Shown here: positions 9,987-21,640 of the stretch, piece by piece
Numbering within the stretch: position 1 is the first letter of the stretch
Layout of the letters: the number at the start of each line of letters is the position of its first letter
From: Syngnathus acus
Lineage: Eukaryota > Chordata > Actinopteri > Syngnathiformes > Syngnathidae
Direction: 5' to 3'
DNA: 64,000 nt
Assembly: GCF_901709675.1 (NCBI RefSeq)
Contig: NC_051108.1
Location: forward strand, 2,666,001 to 2,730,000
Made by a program: the position numbers and the translations under genes
The notes under the pieces: generated by a model
What the model was told of the DNA's origin: nothing
The model's input: only the letters and a program-made list of their open reading frames with translations
Database searches by the model: none

Positions 9987-12900
9987 GGCACCTCATTGTT
10001 CACACCGGTCAAAAAAGAGAAGATGCATGAAGTTACCATCGGCCTGCTTCTATCTATCCCCACGCATGCCATTTCATATTAAAATCACATTTGGAGTCAT
10101 CTTCTTTTTTTTTTTTTTTTTAAATGACTTGAAATGTCACGCACACTGATAAATCCTTATTTTGTGTGAAATGTGCCACCCCAAAAAATTTACATTTATT
10201 TATAATATACGGATCAACTTTATTTTCATGTTTTACGTAATTACTTTTAAAATAAAAATAGCATAAAATGACTATTTTATAATGAATATTCTTCCACTCT
10301 TTATCTTGACAAAAGAAATATATTTTTATGGCCAATGGTTCCACATAATTTCGCTATTACAATAAACGTACATTTTCAGTAATTGTGTAATATTGTTTAA
10401 TGTCATGGCATTCTTTTTAAACCTTTTTTGATCATCTTATTTTGAATGTTTCCTCGGCTCCCTTTTATCAAACAACTTCTCACGTAATAAGACAAAAGCA
10501 TGGACTCAAACGCAAATATTTTTTTGTCTAAGATTCAAGATAAATTAAACAATCGCGCACGAAAACAATTGGGATTGAAAGCATGTGCGGGAGGAAGCTG
10601 TGGCTCTCCCCCGCTGCCTCGCTCTCCTCCAGATGAAATATCGCCGTGGTTACCAAACAAAGAAGGCCCGATGTGGTAACAGCAGCCTATGGATGAGCAG
10701 AACAAAGGGAGAAAAGCACGGCTCATCTTCTGGGCTTTGTGGTGGCCTCATAAAACTAAATCAAGACAGCCTTGGTCAAGTGGCTTAAATCAAAAGGATG
10801 TTGACACCTTTAAGATCCCACAAATAAACACGGTTTGACTCATTAGTCACTAATATGATTATAGCTTTGATGGGATTTACAATGTTTGATTATTGATCGA
10901 TTTTTATGCATTGATTGTATGATTGCAGCGCTTACACCTTCCTGAAATTTATAGCCACGTGGATGTTGGTGCTACTGGCCGATTTCCTTTTGGAATTTCG
11001 TCTCGAATACCTGTGGCCATGCTGGCTCTTCTTTGGGAGCGTGTACACAACCTTCCATTGCCACGGGCTGGTGAGGATGGCGTTTCCTAATATGTGTTGT
11101 GAGCCTTAAACTAGCAGAGTTAAAGTTTGAAATTCATAATGTAATTTGACTTTTCATCAAACTGCAACACAAATACCTTGTCACTTGACGAGGGTGCTGA
11201 TCATGTGACGTAAATCAAATTAACGACATCATTTGTGTGCTTGCAGGTTATTTGTGTCGTTTTTGTATGCGCCGCCTTCACACTTGACATCTTTTGTTTG
11301 ATTTTTGTTCCTCTGCACTGGCTTTTCTTTGTGGCCAGCACTTACGTGGTATTCAATTATATTTGGCACACAGGTGAGCGTGCACACTTTCTCAAAAAAA
11401 AAAAATAACAAAATGAAAAAAAAACATCTCACCAAAGATTTTTTTTATTCCCTCTTCAGAGAAGGGCATTTGCATCTCCACGGTGTCCTTGTGGATTTTT
11501 CTTGTGTACACAGAGGCTTCACTTCGACTCAAAGACCTTAAAACCTCTCATGCTAATCTTTCTCATCTCTTTGCTGCTCACTGGTATGTTCAATTGGGAT
11601 GAGTTAGTGGTGACATGAGCACATTTGCCTCACCGTGTTTTCTGTGACGTAGCATTGGATATCCAGTGGTGTATTTGGGCTTTGACGCCACCTGCTACTT
11701 CACCAACATCTTCAAGTTGCGTATTCAGAAAGCCGTGCAGAGCGACAACGACTTCCACATGCACCTGCTGCAGCATTCGCTCCCGCCGGGTTCGCCGCTC
11801 TACCCCAGGACGACAGTTGACAATGGCTGTGAGTCTGCAATGACATTATTCGTATGTAGATAATAGTCAGTGCAAGGCATTATTACCTTTGTGAATGCAC
11901 AATTTTCCAGAGAGCTCACAATGAAGTCTTCAAACTACTTCAACTTAGTTTCTTGGCACCAAGATGCCACAATATGGCATCAAGCATTGCATGAATATCC
12001 TCCAATCACTTCAATCTACAAAAAAAAAAAGTGAAAACCTGACTAATAGACTGTTTTGCTTTTTCCAGCCTCCAGATGGAAGTCAAAGTCTGAGTCCAGT
12101 CAGTACCAGTATCAGAACGGTGCTGTTCTCCCTCAAGACGAGTCCAGCACCATAGACTGCCTCCAGATCTGCAGCGAGGAGCGAGTGGTTGAAAAGGCGA
12201 CTCAGGAAATACGTTCAGCTGAACCCAATCGCAAGCTGTTGTTGTCCAAAGGCAGCTCCAGTGAGTCCAGAGAGGCCCTCCGCAATGGATTAGAATCCTC
12301 CACAACCCCAGAAAAATTACCTCTGGAGGAGCAGGCCAGCAAAGCTGCACGTGCAGTCAAGAATTTATCACCCAAAGTCCGACGAGCAAACGCGGCCACG
12401 CTCTCGCCTCCTGCAGGCAGGATGGAGAAGAAACAACGCTCCGGTGGGAAAACAGTCAGCCCCATCCGGGATGGACCAGACAAAAGTGCTGCGGTGGCTC
12501 CAAATCAACATGCTGAGCAGCTGAGCAGGTGAGACACATTGAGAGAGAAAATTCTTCATCAGCACTCACCTTTTACGTTTTCCTGCTCAGGCTGGAGCAG
12601 GAACTGAGGAAGTTGAGAGGCGAGCTGCAGGTGAGCCGACATGGCGAGCAGGAGCTGAGGAGTCACATCTGCAACCTGACCAACAGCGAGAGGAGCCTCA
12701 GGCCCGAAGTGGCCCTGTTGCGACAGTCCAACATGCTACTGCAAAGCAAGTGAGTGGACCATTTTCTTGTTCTCATTAAGGTGGTGGGAAATTGATTTTT
12801 TTTGCTTTCATTTTTGTAGAATAATGTGCTTGAACAAAACCAAGCAGCGGGACAAGCAGACCAGCGCCATGCTGGAAAAGAAGACCCGGGCGGAGACGGA

Positions 12901-13874
12901 GGCCAGGCTCTCGCTGGAGAGGCAGGTGGCCGAGCTTCTGGTGCACAGACCCGACGAGGCGGCCGGCGTGGCCAGGACCATGACCACCAGGTTGTATATT
13001 CATTGTATTCAAGCACATGTGTACATCTTATGTGAAATGTAAATGACTGTTTCTGTTCCACAGCAGGCAGGAAAACAGTGAAAGCCAAATGTTAAGGAAA
13101 CGAGTTAAAGATCTGGAAGCCGAGTACAAGCAACTGCAGCTGCAGTATCAAGTCCAAGAGAGCCGTGTGCTCGATCTAGAAAGTGATGTGGAGGTATTTA
13201 GTGACATATTTCCCCGATATAAGTTTAATATTACTCCAAAAATTCCTCACGTCTGCCATGTAATTTAGAATTTTGCAATTTTCAGGCTTTTGGGAAGTAC
13301 CGCGTCGTCGAAAAGGATACGGATTTGCTCCTGTCCACTCTGTCGGCCCTTCAGGACAAGGCTCAGCATTTGGAGTACAACCTGAGCGCCGAGACACGCA
13401 TCAAGTTGGACCTGTTCTCGGCACTCGGGGATGCTCGCAGACAGCTGGAGATCGCTCAAGGTTCTTAGTTTCACTCATTTAAATCTATCCATTTGTTGTA
13501 TCCATCCGCATTAGAGAAGCGGGTGAAGTGGAGAATTAAGTCCCCAACAAAACCAAAATGCATGTATTTGCAATATAGAAGAAAGCTGGACTTACTAATC
13601 AGCACCCTCTTGTGGCTATTACTTGAATAACATTCAAATCGACGTTTGACATTGACCCTGCCTTTCCTCTTGGTGTCTGCCAGACAAGCTGTTGAGGCAG
13701 GACAAAGAAATCAGCAGCATGAAACAGAAGATTGCCGAGGTGATGGCGGTGAGCCCCGGCGTGACCTACGTGACCCCTCGGCCACCCGTGCCTCAGTACC
13801 TCACCAAGCTTCTCAGCTCAGAGCGCTACATGCTCAACCCGCGCGCTCTCATGTACCAGTGTCTGAAGAAGTAG
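9763..13874 (+). CDS. maco1: Macoilin (TMEM57/MACO1), ER transmembrane coiled-coil protein, 642 aa
   Basis: Macoilin is a neuronal rough-ER protein needed for normal neuronal excitability. Exons: 9763-9839, 10929-11070, 11247-11373, 11460-11583, 11653-11828, 12069-12528, 12591-12749, 12820-12990, 13067-13193, 13286-13460, 13684-13874. They sum to 1929 nt with a TAG stop. The N-terminus MKKRYVDASRLRKMKK matches the basic start of macoilin. Residues about 27-160 hold several hydrophobic segments including LVLLADFLLEFRLEYLWP and VPLHWLFFVAS. A Ser-rich linker (exon 6) follows, then a long coiled-coil (about 369-600) containing HLEYNLSAETRIKLDLFSAL, and the C-terminus ends CLKK. The Ser-rich linker is more diverged than the two ends. 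Human macoilin is 664 aa. Teleosts may hold two copies and I cannot say which this is. Exon 9 has tandem acceptors (CAGCAG), so a one-residue variant is possible. Confidence 0.95.
9958..9986. repeat. (TGCG)n tetranucleotide microsatellite in maco1 intron 1
   Basis: Seven TGCG units lie just downstream of maco1 exon 1. The rest of the 1.1 kb intron (9840-10928) is AT-rich and shows no other feature. Confidence 0.9.
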
Positions 13875-16400
13875 ACACCAGCACCTCCGTGTGAGGAGGA
13901 GGGAGAGACGGGCTGGACAAGATATGTCAGCTGTCGTCATGTTGTCTGCCTCAAGCCCGAAGAGGACTCTAAGCGGCCTCCACTCGGCAAAATGCCTTGG
14001 GAGCTGCACAACCGGTGCTAATAGGACATCCCACTCGACAAAGCTTAATCGGTCAATGGTGCGAATCCAACGCAGGGGTACCATTGGTCCATGCATGTAA
14101 GTCAGCTCATGTTTTTGCTTAATTTTCCATTTGGCTCTTTGGAGCAGTCACTCTTTTGCCATGATTGGAAGAATAAAAGAAAATGCATGCATAAATATGA
14201 CATATTTTAAAGGCCACCTGACAAATTGAGAATTGTGGAGGTGACACACACAATGAAAAGCACAAGTTTTGCAAATTTTAAATAATCGGGATAATGTTGG
14301 CAACAAATTGAAAGTATTTCATTCCTTCATTATATGCAGTTGATGCAAATCATAATGCTCCATAACACAAACTATTATTCACATGTTGACCAATTAAAAG
14401 CATGTGGTTCCAACTTTTGTGAGGTTTTGAACCAAAACCTATTTGTGATTTTGAACATCACCGGGTTTAGCATCTTTTCAATTTTGAATTGATGACATTT
14501 TTAGATGGAGACCTCGTCCAGGATTGGAGTCTGTTGACCTAAGATGGTCCATGAACTGAATTATTGTGCCTATGAATGTGACTTTCAAACATGAAAGTTA
14601 AGACACGCAAGTTAATGTAAATGAGTGCTGTGTTTGAACTTGAAGTGCTATGTACTGTTTTTTGGAGTTCTGCTTTGTTTTTGTTTTTTTCTACTCATAC
14701 ACATAATTGTATTGATATTTAAACCAACAGCTGGATGACATTCCGGAGAGCTGTGATGTCACCAATTTTGGGGGTAGCTTTTTATTTAGAGGGTGTTTCT
14801 AAGGTGTTTTATATGAAAACAATTTTTTAGTCTGGCTTTAATTTTACGATGATTATTATTATAATACCTCTTTTTGTCTATTTGTACGGCGACGTGTTTT
14901 GTCAGCATGAAAGTGTTTGGAGCACACATTGTGACGTTAAGTACGTACAAGAGTATACAGTACTTGTACAAGGGCTACCCTTTCTTACATCAACAGAGAA
15001 ATGGAGAATTCAAATAATGTTTTTTTTGTATAAATAAATAATTGAATTTTGTCTCATTTGTGTGCATCATTTTACAACCCTGCTGAGTCCTTCTAAAATA
15101 AGCAAACAGTTTTGTATTGAAGAGGATGAAAATAAAGATTGATATTCATTAATGATTTCAAACAAACACAGAGTAATTGCTGACTAGTGATGTTTGTTTT
15201 TAATTTTCACGGGGTGAAAAATAAAAGGGGGGGGAGCAAACCAAGAGCTAGCAGAAATAGCAGTGAATGTCAAGAAAACACTGCAAATCTGTACACACCC
15301 TGTGAGACAGTCGCAGCAAAGGCAACAGAAATATTCCCCTATCATGGCCTATTTAGCCAATTTTGCATGTTTTGGGAGGCTGCGGGACGTTTTCACCTCA
15401 AAAGTAACAAACGAGTGGAGAGAAAAGTGCAAAATGTGCCGCTTTCGAAGACACCCGCCGACTATTCACAGCCACAGACATTTGAAATCGTTTACAGACT
15501 TGACTGAAAACTGGCTCGCGTTAATTCTCGTCAACTAGCTAAGCACATACAGAGCAGACCAGTGTAAAAAAATAAAATGATCATCATGTTCACATTGATG
15601 GAACAGCAGCCTCTTGTGTAAAATGAATGCCACCTTCACGGACTTCATAACGAGTCATGAGCTTGTCGAGAAAGTACAGCGTCAATTCAAAGAGCAGCAC
15701 TTGAGAACTGTTTTCCCATGTGGACTTGACTAAATTTGGAATTTCTAATTTGGCAAGAGATTTGGGGTATTTTAGGCTTTTTTTTTTTTAATAATGGTTT
15801 CGAGAAAAGGGCGAATAGAAGGTTACATTCAGAACAAGCAACTGCAACAATAGCGCTGTAAGTGAATTACAGTCACGCACAAATAAATTGTTGGGATATT
15901 TTTTGGACTAATACGACTCCACGTTTTCTCCAACTGTCTTAAGTACGACAGGGAAGCAGTCCGTCAGGTTTAAATATGATCCGACGCTCAGACTTTGACA
16001 ACATTTCAGTAATCTGGATGGGGGTAGAGCACTATTTAACAGTAAAAATGTTAAAAACACAGTTTTAATACTGACTTATGGAAAAACACTGCTTTTTCGC
16101 AGTTAAACGTTTTATAACTTTTACATTAATGAAACAAGCCCGAACGCGAAACGTTTTTTTTTCCTTCTTGTTGCAACGACCCTTGATGGCTGTACTGAAT
16201 AGGAGGGAAGAATAAAATCTAAAAAAAAAAAAAGGGGGGGAGAGAGAGAGAGAGAGAACCACTTAGTGGTAGCTTCGTCTCACCAGAATATAGAAAGACT
16301 GAAGCGAGGGGTCGCAGTCAGAGCAAGGCTTTCCTCCTCTGTGAAATAGCAGGAGGGAGGAGACGGCGGCCGGGCCGGGACGCCGAGGCGGGTTCCGCTG
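13875..16400. other. maco1 3' UTR and spacer to nrbp1
   Basis: Tail-to-tail spacer. Candidate maco1 poly(A) signals (AATAAA) occur at 14172-14177 and 15131-15136, so the 3' UTR is either about 320 or about 1270 nt. The nrbp1 3' UTR enters from the right. A (GA)n run lies at about 16237-16257. A cysteine/histidine-containing reading frame at about 15360-15510 is discussed among the findings and is not called a gene. Confidence 0.5.
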
Positions 16401-19400
16401 CTACGAGGAGACTGTCACAGGGTTGAGGGAACCGTTGCGGCTGTAGAACTTCGAGAAGGCCTCTTCGAGAACGCACGCCAGACGAGGTTGATCGCCCTGG
16501 ATCACAGAATGTCACCAAAGTCAAGGCAAACTCACTCATTTCCTCATCCAAGAGCCTCGCTACGTCACAATCTGTAGCAGAAGAGTCTCGCGAGCAGCAC
16601 GTATCGGATGAATTACCTCGCTGATGAAGCCGAGCTGAACAAGCTCCACGGCCAACTCTTGCACATTCTCATCTAAACCAAAGAACCAACACACAACGAG
16701 CTCAATCAAGAGAAGGCCAGCCGGTTACCTCGCGAGCGAGACGATAACATACTTGGTAACAGATCGCAGCTCAAGTGTCGGTTGAGTTTGTCCTCAAGTT
16801 TGAGCAGTAAAGTCAGCTAAAGAGAGAGACATGAAGTTTAGGGCGTGCGTGTGCATACATGTGACATAGTGCTGAGCCTTACATGATGCTTGGCGCCTTC
16901 ATCCACGGGCTCAATGTTGCACTGCATCTGAAGCACCTGCGGAAAAAGTCAGAAGAGTTGTCGTGAGGTGACAAGCAAAGGCTCGGTTGGCATTAGCCGT
17001 GTGGCTAGCCCTCACCTTCCTGGTCTCAAGTTCTGCAGGTTCTGGGGTGGGCGTTTTGACAGAGGGCGGCACGATGGGCGACTTCACCGCCTCCTGCTGA
17101 GGTTGTTGCGGACACGGAATGCCGAACGCCGTCAAGGGATAGATCCCATTCCTGACACACACACACACACAACAGCAGCAAGTTGAAGTGTCACAGTCGG
17201 CAAACAATTTGGATCACTTTGGATTTTTCCTTCATTTCTGTAGTAGTATTTTTAGTCACACCAATTGCGTTCATGTTTCAATCTCTATTTCGGACACTTT
17301 CACATTTGTAATTTAGGACTCATTTGGTTCTTGTGATGGCAATCCTACCTAACGTCTTCCAGGAACTTGTCCAGCTCAAGGGCAGGAAACTGCGACAGCC
17401 TGAGCAGAGGGGGGGGGGGGGGGGGGGGGGGGGGGGACGTCAGTCAGTCTGATTTCAAGTCCTCAACCAACCAACGACGCAGAACACTCACTTCATCTGA
17501 ACGGCCTCCTTCCCCTCCACAATCACCAGGTTGGGGTCCATGTTTTTTGTCATCTCCTCTAACGCGTTCTCTGCAATCATATCTACGGGGAAATACGGTG
17601 TCGTGAGGACACAATTAGTGCGGCTGTCTCCACGGCCATGTCCGCACTCACGCTGGTGGCTGACGATGCAGTGAGCGGCCAGCAGCTTGAGCAGGGGCAC
17701 CTCGAACAAAGCCTGGTGAAACAGGAGCTCCCTGGCGGTGGGACGCTTGTCCGGGTCCACCTGCAGACACTTCTGGATGAATTCCTGGCAAAAGAGGAAT
17801 ACATAAATAAATAAATAAAACGTGGACAACTTGAGGGGCTTTGTTTCCACTGCAGAAGACCGCTTACCCGTTGCAAGGGGTCCTCGAGGGACTGAATGGC
17901 ACTGTTTATGGCTTCTTGGGAAACGTATGACGAATCGCCATTACTTTGGATTTCTAACACTGCCATCTGTGAAGAGAGATGGAAAATGACATGCGGAATG
18001 AGGATGAGCGCCACGGAAAATGGACGGAAATGCAGTTGTACCAAAAAGAAAACAACACTAACAAATATGTGTCTGCCGAGAAGTACAAATGAAGCCTTGT
18101 GGTCAAATAGCTTAAAGGTTTCCCTCACCTCTAAGGCGCACATTCCAAACGAGTAGATATCCACTGCAGTGGTGACATTGGCGACAGCTGGAGGGGGAAA
18201 AAAAAAAACAGAACAGTATAATCAATCAAGCAAAAATGTATTTGTAAATAAAGGGCAATCATACCGCCATATTCTGGAGCAAAGAAGTGAAGGCTCTTCT
18301 GCTCTTCCCGACACGTTTTTACATGGTTGTTGATAGTGTCCGGAGCCACTAGAACAATTGAAGGAAAGAGATGAGGTCCGTCGTTTGGACGTATTCCCAA
18401 CGGTCAATGTCTTCTACCTGAGCCGATCTTGATGAGGCCGTTGTGCTGGATGAAGATGGTGTCGCAGGTCAGGTTGCCGTGAATGATGGGAGGTTCGCAG
18501 GAATGCAAGTAGCTGCCGTGCAAAACAAAACACTTGTCAACGGCTAACGTGAACGTGTTTGACAAGAAGGCGCATTCCTCACTCACCTGAGAGCAGACAG
18601 AATCTGTGTGCACCAGCGCTTCCAAGCCTGACACAAACATTTACAACACGTCAAACGTTGCAATGACAATCTTCAATTTGCCACCTTGATTTCCCCATAC
18701 CTTTTCATTCATGGTCTTGTGATTCTTTTTTGTCTTTTTCAGAAACTGTTTGAGACTTCCTGAGGACATGTACTCTGTGATGAAGATGACCTGTGGCAGT
18801 AAAAGGTAAGACGTGGGTGTCATAAGAATAAGACAAGGTGTGGTAAGACAGGAATGCTTATGTGAGTGGCGTCTGTGTACCCGGGCTCTGTTCTCTTTGA
18901 CGTCAGCCCAGTACTTGTGGAACTTGACAATGTTCAAATGCTCCAGCTGGATCAAATTGTCAAACACTGCCTTGACTTTTTCCTGTCGAGAAGAAAAGAA
19001 AGCGTTTAGCGCATTTGCTTTTGTTTGAATGCCGAGACAAGTACTACACGTGGAAACCTTCTGTACTTATTTTGCCCTACTTCCCCCTCTGAAATATGTG
19101 CAACTCAAGAGGAACAGCATGTTCTCCGCGATTGCACCGCAGGCGTCAGGTTTGATCGCTTGTTTTAAAGCTGCTTAAAATCTCAAATGTAACTGAAGCC
19201 TTCAGTCTGTTGTGAGTGAGATGGTAGGGACTGAACAGACGGTGCTAAAATACACCCTTAAGCTAGGAAAGGAAATATCCTCAGAAACCACAAGGGAGTG
19301 ATGTAACTTAATCACACTGACTATACATTCCGAAAAACATTTCGAAGCCATTCCTGGCAGCATTTGGCCTTATACAGTACAAGTTGGTGGATGGGAGGAT

Positions 19401-19944
19401 GATTTTGAACGTATTGGTGGTATGATCAAGGGGGGGGGGGGAAGTTTGCAGTTCACCAACCTCTTGTAACTTGAAGTTTTTCCTTTCTGAAAACATAACT
19501 TCATTCCACACAACTTCAACTCCCTCCTCAGTGTCCATGGCCAAGTAGGCGTTATCAATGCCAGGTACATTTCGTTGATTCACCTTCAAGGAGAACAATC
19601 AAATCATGTTATGATCACTGTACTGAATGCATGGCAGAATCTGTAGCCTATACTTTTACTTAAACAGGAGTTGAAGCGGTAAAGGTTGCTTTTGAATGAT
19701 AGTACTGTGTAGTAACCTCCTCTCTGCGCTTCTGCCAACGTCCACACGGACTCTCCTCCAAAATCTCAGACTCGTCCTCGCTTTCCTCTTCTTCGTCCTC
19801 CGTGGCGGCGGCGGCCGGCTGGTTCACCACGGACACGGGTGGTGACACCGATGACACGCCTTGGCCGGCCGCAGCGGCCATCGGCTCGGGCTTGGCTTCC
19901 TGGACCACGTCCGGGGCCTGCTTGTTCTCGGAGCCCTCAGACAT
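16401..19944 (-). CDS. nrbp1: Nuclear receptor-binding protein 1 (pseudokinase), 533 aa
   Basis: NRBP1 is a cytoplasmic pseudokinase scaffold in ER-Golgi trafficking and ubiquitin-ligase adaptor complexes. Exons (minus): 19944-19717, 19583-19461, 18982-18881, 18790-18701, 18627-18587, 18512-18418, 18348-18265, 18187-18129, 17966-17868, 17784-17652, 17582-17492, 17399-17349, 17151-17016, 16936-16883, 16816-16753, 16672-16617, 16496-16401. They sum to 1602 nt with TAG. Human NRBP1 is 535 aa. An acidic stretch ([20 protein letters not shown]) precedes the kinase-like fold. The catalytic HRD is replaced by HGN (206-208) and DFG by IGS (224-226), as in the family, so no phosphotransfer is expected. 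The C-terminus ends NPVTVSS. The start fits the conserved MSEG N-terminus. An untranslated first exon probably lies upstream at about 20.2 kb. Confidence 0.96.
17409..17436. repeat. Poly-G tract in nrbp1 intron 11
   Basis: An uninterrupted run of 28 G lies 9 bp outside the nrbp1 exon 12 acceptor (minus strand: poly-C directly in the polypyrimidine tract). Its length is likely polymorphic or uncertain in the assembly. Confidence 0.9.
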
Positions 19945-21640
19945 GTTGGCTGGTCACGCCGAGCAGCCTGCCGTGCGACACCGACGATGAGCCGTGCAAC
20001 AACAGGCCTATGCATCGATCGTATTAAGCTAGCACAGGCGCCCGGTAATAACAGCTGGCAAGTTGAGTTATGCGACTAGCGCCATAAAGAAAAGGCTACG
20101 ATATAAAAGCATGCAAAATACGAGTAACCAAAGCATCTCATATATTACATACGTGTTAAAGAAAGGAAATGTGACGGTGTCAGCTCCAGTTTAACAGACT
20201 TTCTTCTCAGGTCCCAAGCTAGCTTAGTTAGCTAGAAAGAAAGGGGCAAGATCTTCTGGGTTCCTCAACGAACTTACGGCTAGCTAGAGAACACTACCAG
20301 GGCGACAGTAGCCACAACAAATCGTAAATTTGTACTTAATTCACTTCGAATGTTTAGCGGAGTTACAAGCTAACTAGCGTTAGCGTTCGCTCCTTGGGTT
20401 AACCTTGCTGCTACTCGCAAGATTAGTCTCCCTGTACAAGGCTGAAAATGAGACACAATTGACACAGCTACAACATTACGACGCTGCTACACATATTTAC
20501 CGACATATAACATAGTAACGTTTCACTGGGAAACCCCACAGAAATTTAAATGAGTCAATTAACGTGGCGTTAAAGTGCGAGACAAAAAGCCAAATGTGAT
20601 GGCGACAAGTTCCAGATGCACAATGCACTACTCAAGCGCATACGTCAGAGTAGGCTCGGGTTGCCAGACCGTGTGGCCAGCATCCCTTTCTGTGCAGCTA
20701 GAATAGCTAAAAGGAAACTGAAAAGGTTTCGCAATCTCACGCTTCTGAACCGCGTTGCGTGTAAGATAACTAAAACAATTAGATTTTGTTTTGAATATTA
20801 CGATATTTTTTTACATCATGTTAATTCAACTTGTTTTTTTTATATTTGAACTGCTTACGTCGCTCAAAGATATCTGGCAACCATCAACATGGCCTCCTCC
20901 CATATTATTGATAATACAGTATTTTTATGTAGTACTTTTTTTTATATAGAGATACGCATCGCATATGAAATAATAAACTTTTTAAAGTTGATAGTGTGAA
21001 AATCGCTTATCAAATCACAACAAAATAAAAAATAAAAAGCAGGCTAGTACTGAAGAGACAGCTCTTTGCTCAAAATGAATCATATTCAATAACAAATGTA
21101 AAAAAAATATACTGCACTGTGCACACTGAAGACTACTAACACTGCTGCTTTATAGTTTTTAAGGTTCTAATCTGGGCCTTCTTGTGAGAAATTTTGCATG
21201 TTGTGTCCAGGGACTTCCTCAAAGACCAGCTGACCCTTGACCCTTATAAGGACAAACACTACAAAGAATGGATGGATGTAACTAACAGTATAATCTCTGG
21301 CTGAGCTTCCATTTTTATAGGGTTCTTAGATTAATTTGAAGTGCATATTTTATTATTCATGAGATAGCACTTGATTATTGTCATACAATTACTGAGGGGT
21401 TTCTTGTTCACAAATGCTGTGTCATGATTGTTTCTACTGATGTGTATTTTTGGAAAGAGCCAACCAGAACCCCCCCCTTTTTTTTTAAGGAGCGTATATT
21501 TAGGTCCAATGCCCAAGAGCGTGAGAGTTTACTTTACAAGTAATCACAGGAGCTGCACAGGACACTTTCTCGCACTGGGTTGACAACGACAGCATCGTAT
21601 TTCCAGATTGAAATCCAGACAGCTATCCATAGGAGAGAAT
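19945..21640. other. Divergent spacer between nrbp1 and capn3
   Basis: Holds the nrbp1 5' flank with several TAGCTAG-like words at about 20210-20290 and, on the right, the calpain promoter with a TATATTTA element near 21496, about 145 bp upstream of its ATG. No other gene was recognised. Confidence 0.5.

Noticed and set aside
9550-10149. Several overlapping frames around the maco1 first exon
   Set aside because: Only the frame starting at 9763 matches macoilin and splices in phase to 10929. The rest are chance frames in a GC-rich promoter.
21608-21640. Upstream extension of calpain-3 from 21608
   Set aside because: The triplet at 21608 is TTG. The first ATG in frame is 21641 and gives the expected N-terminal length.
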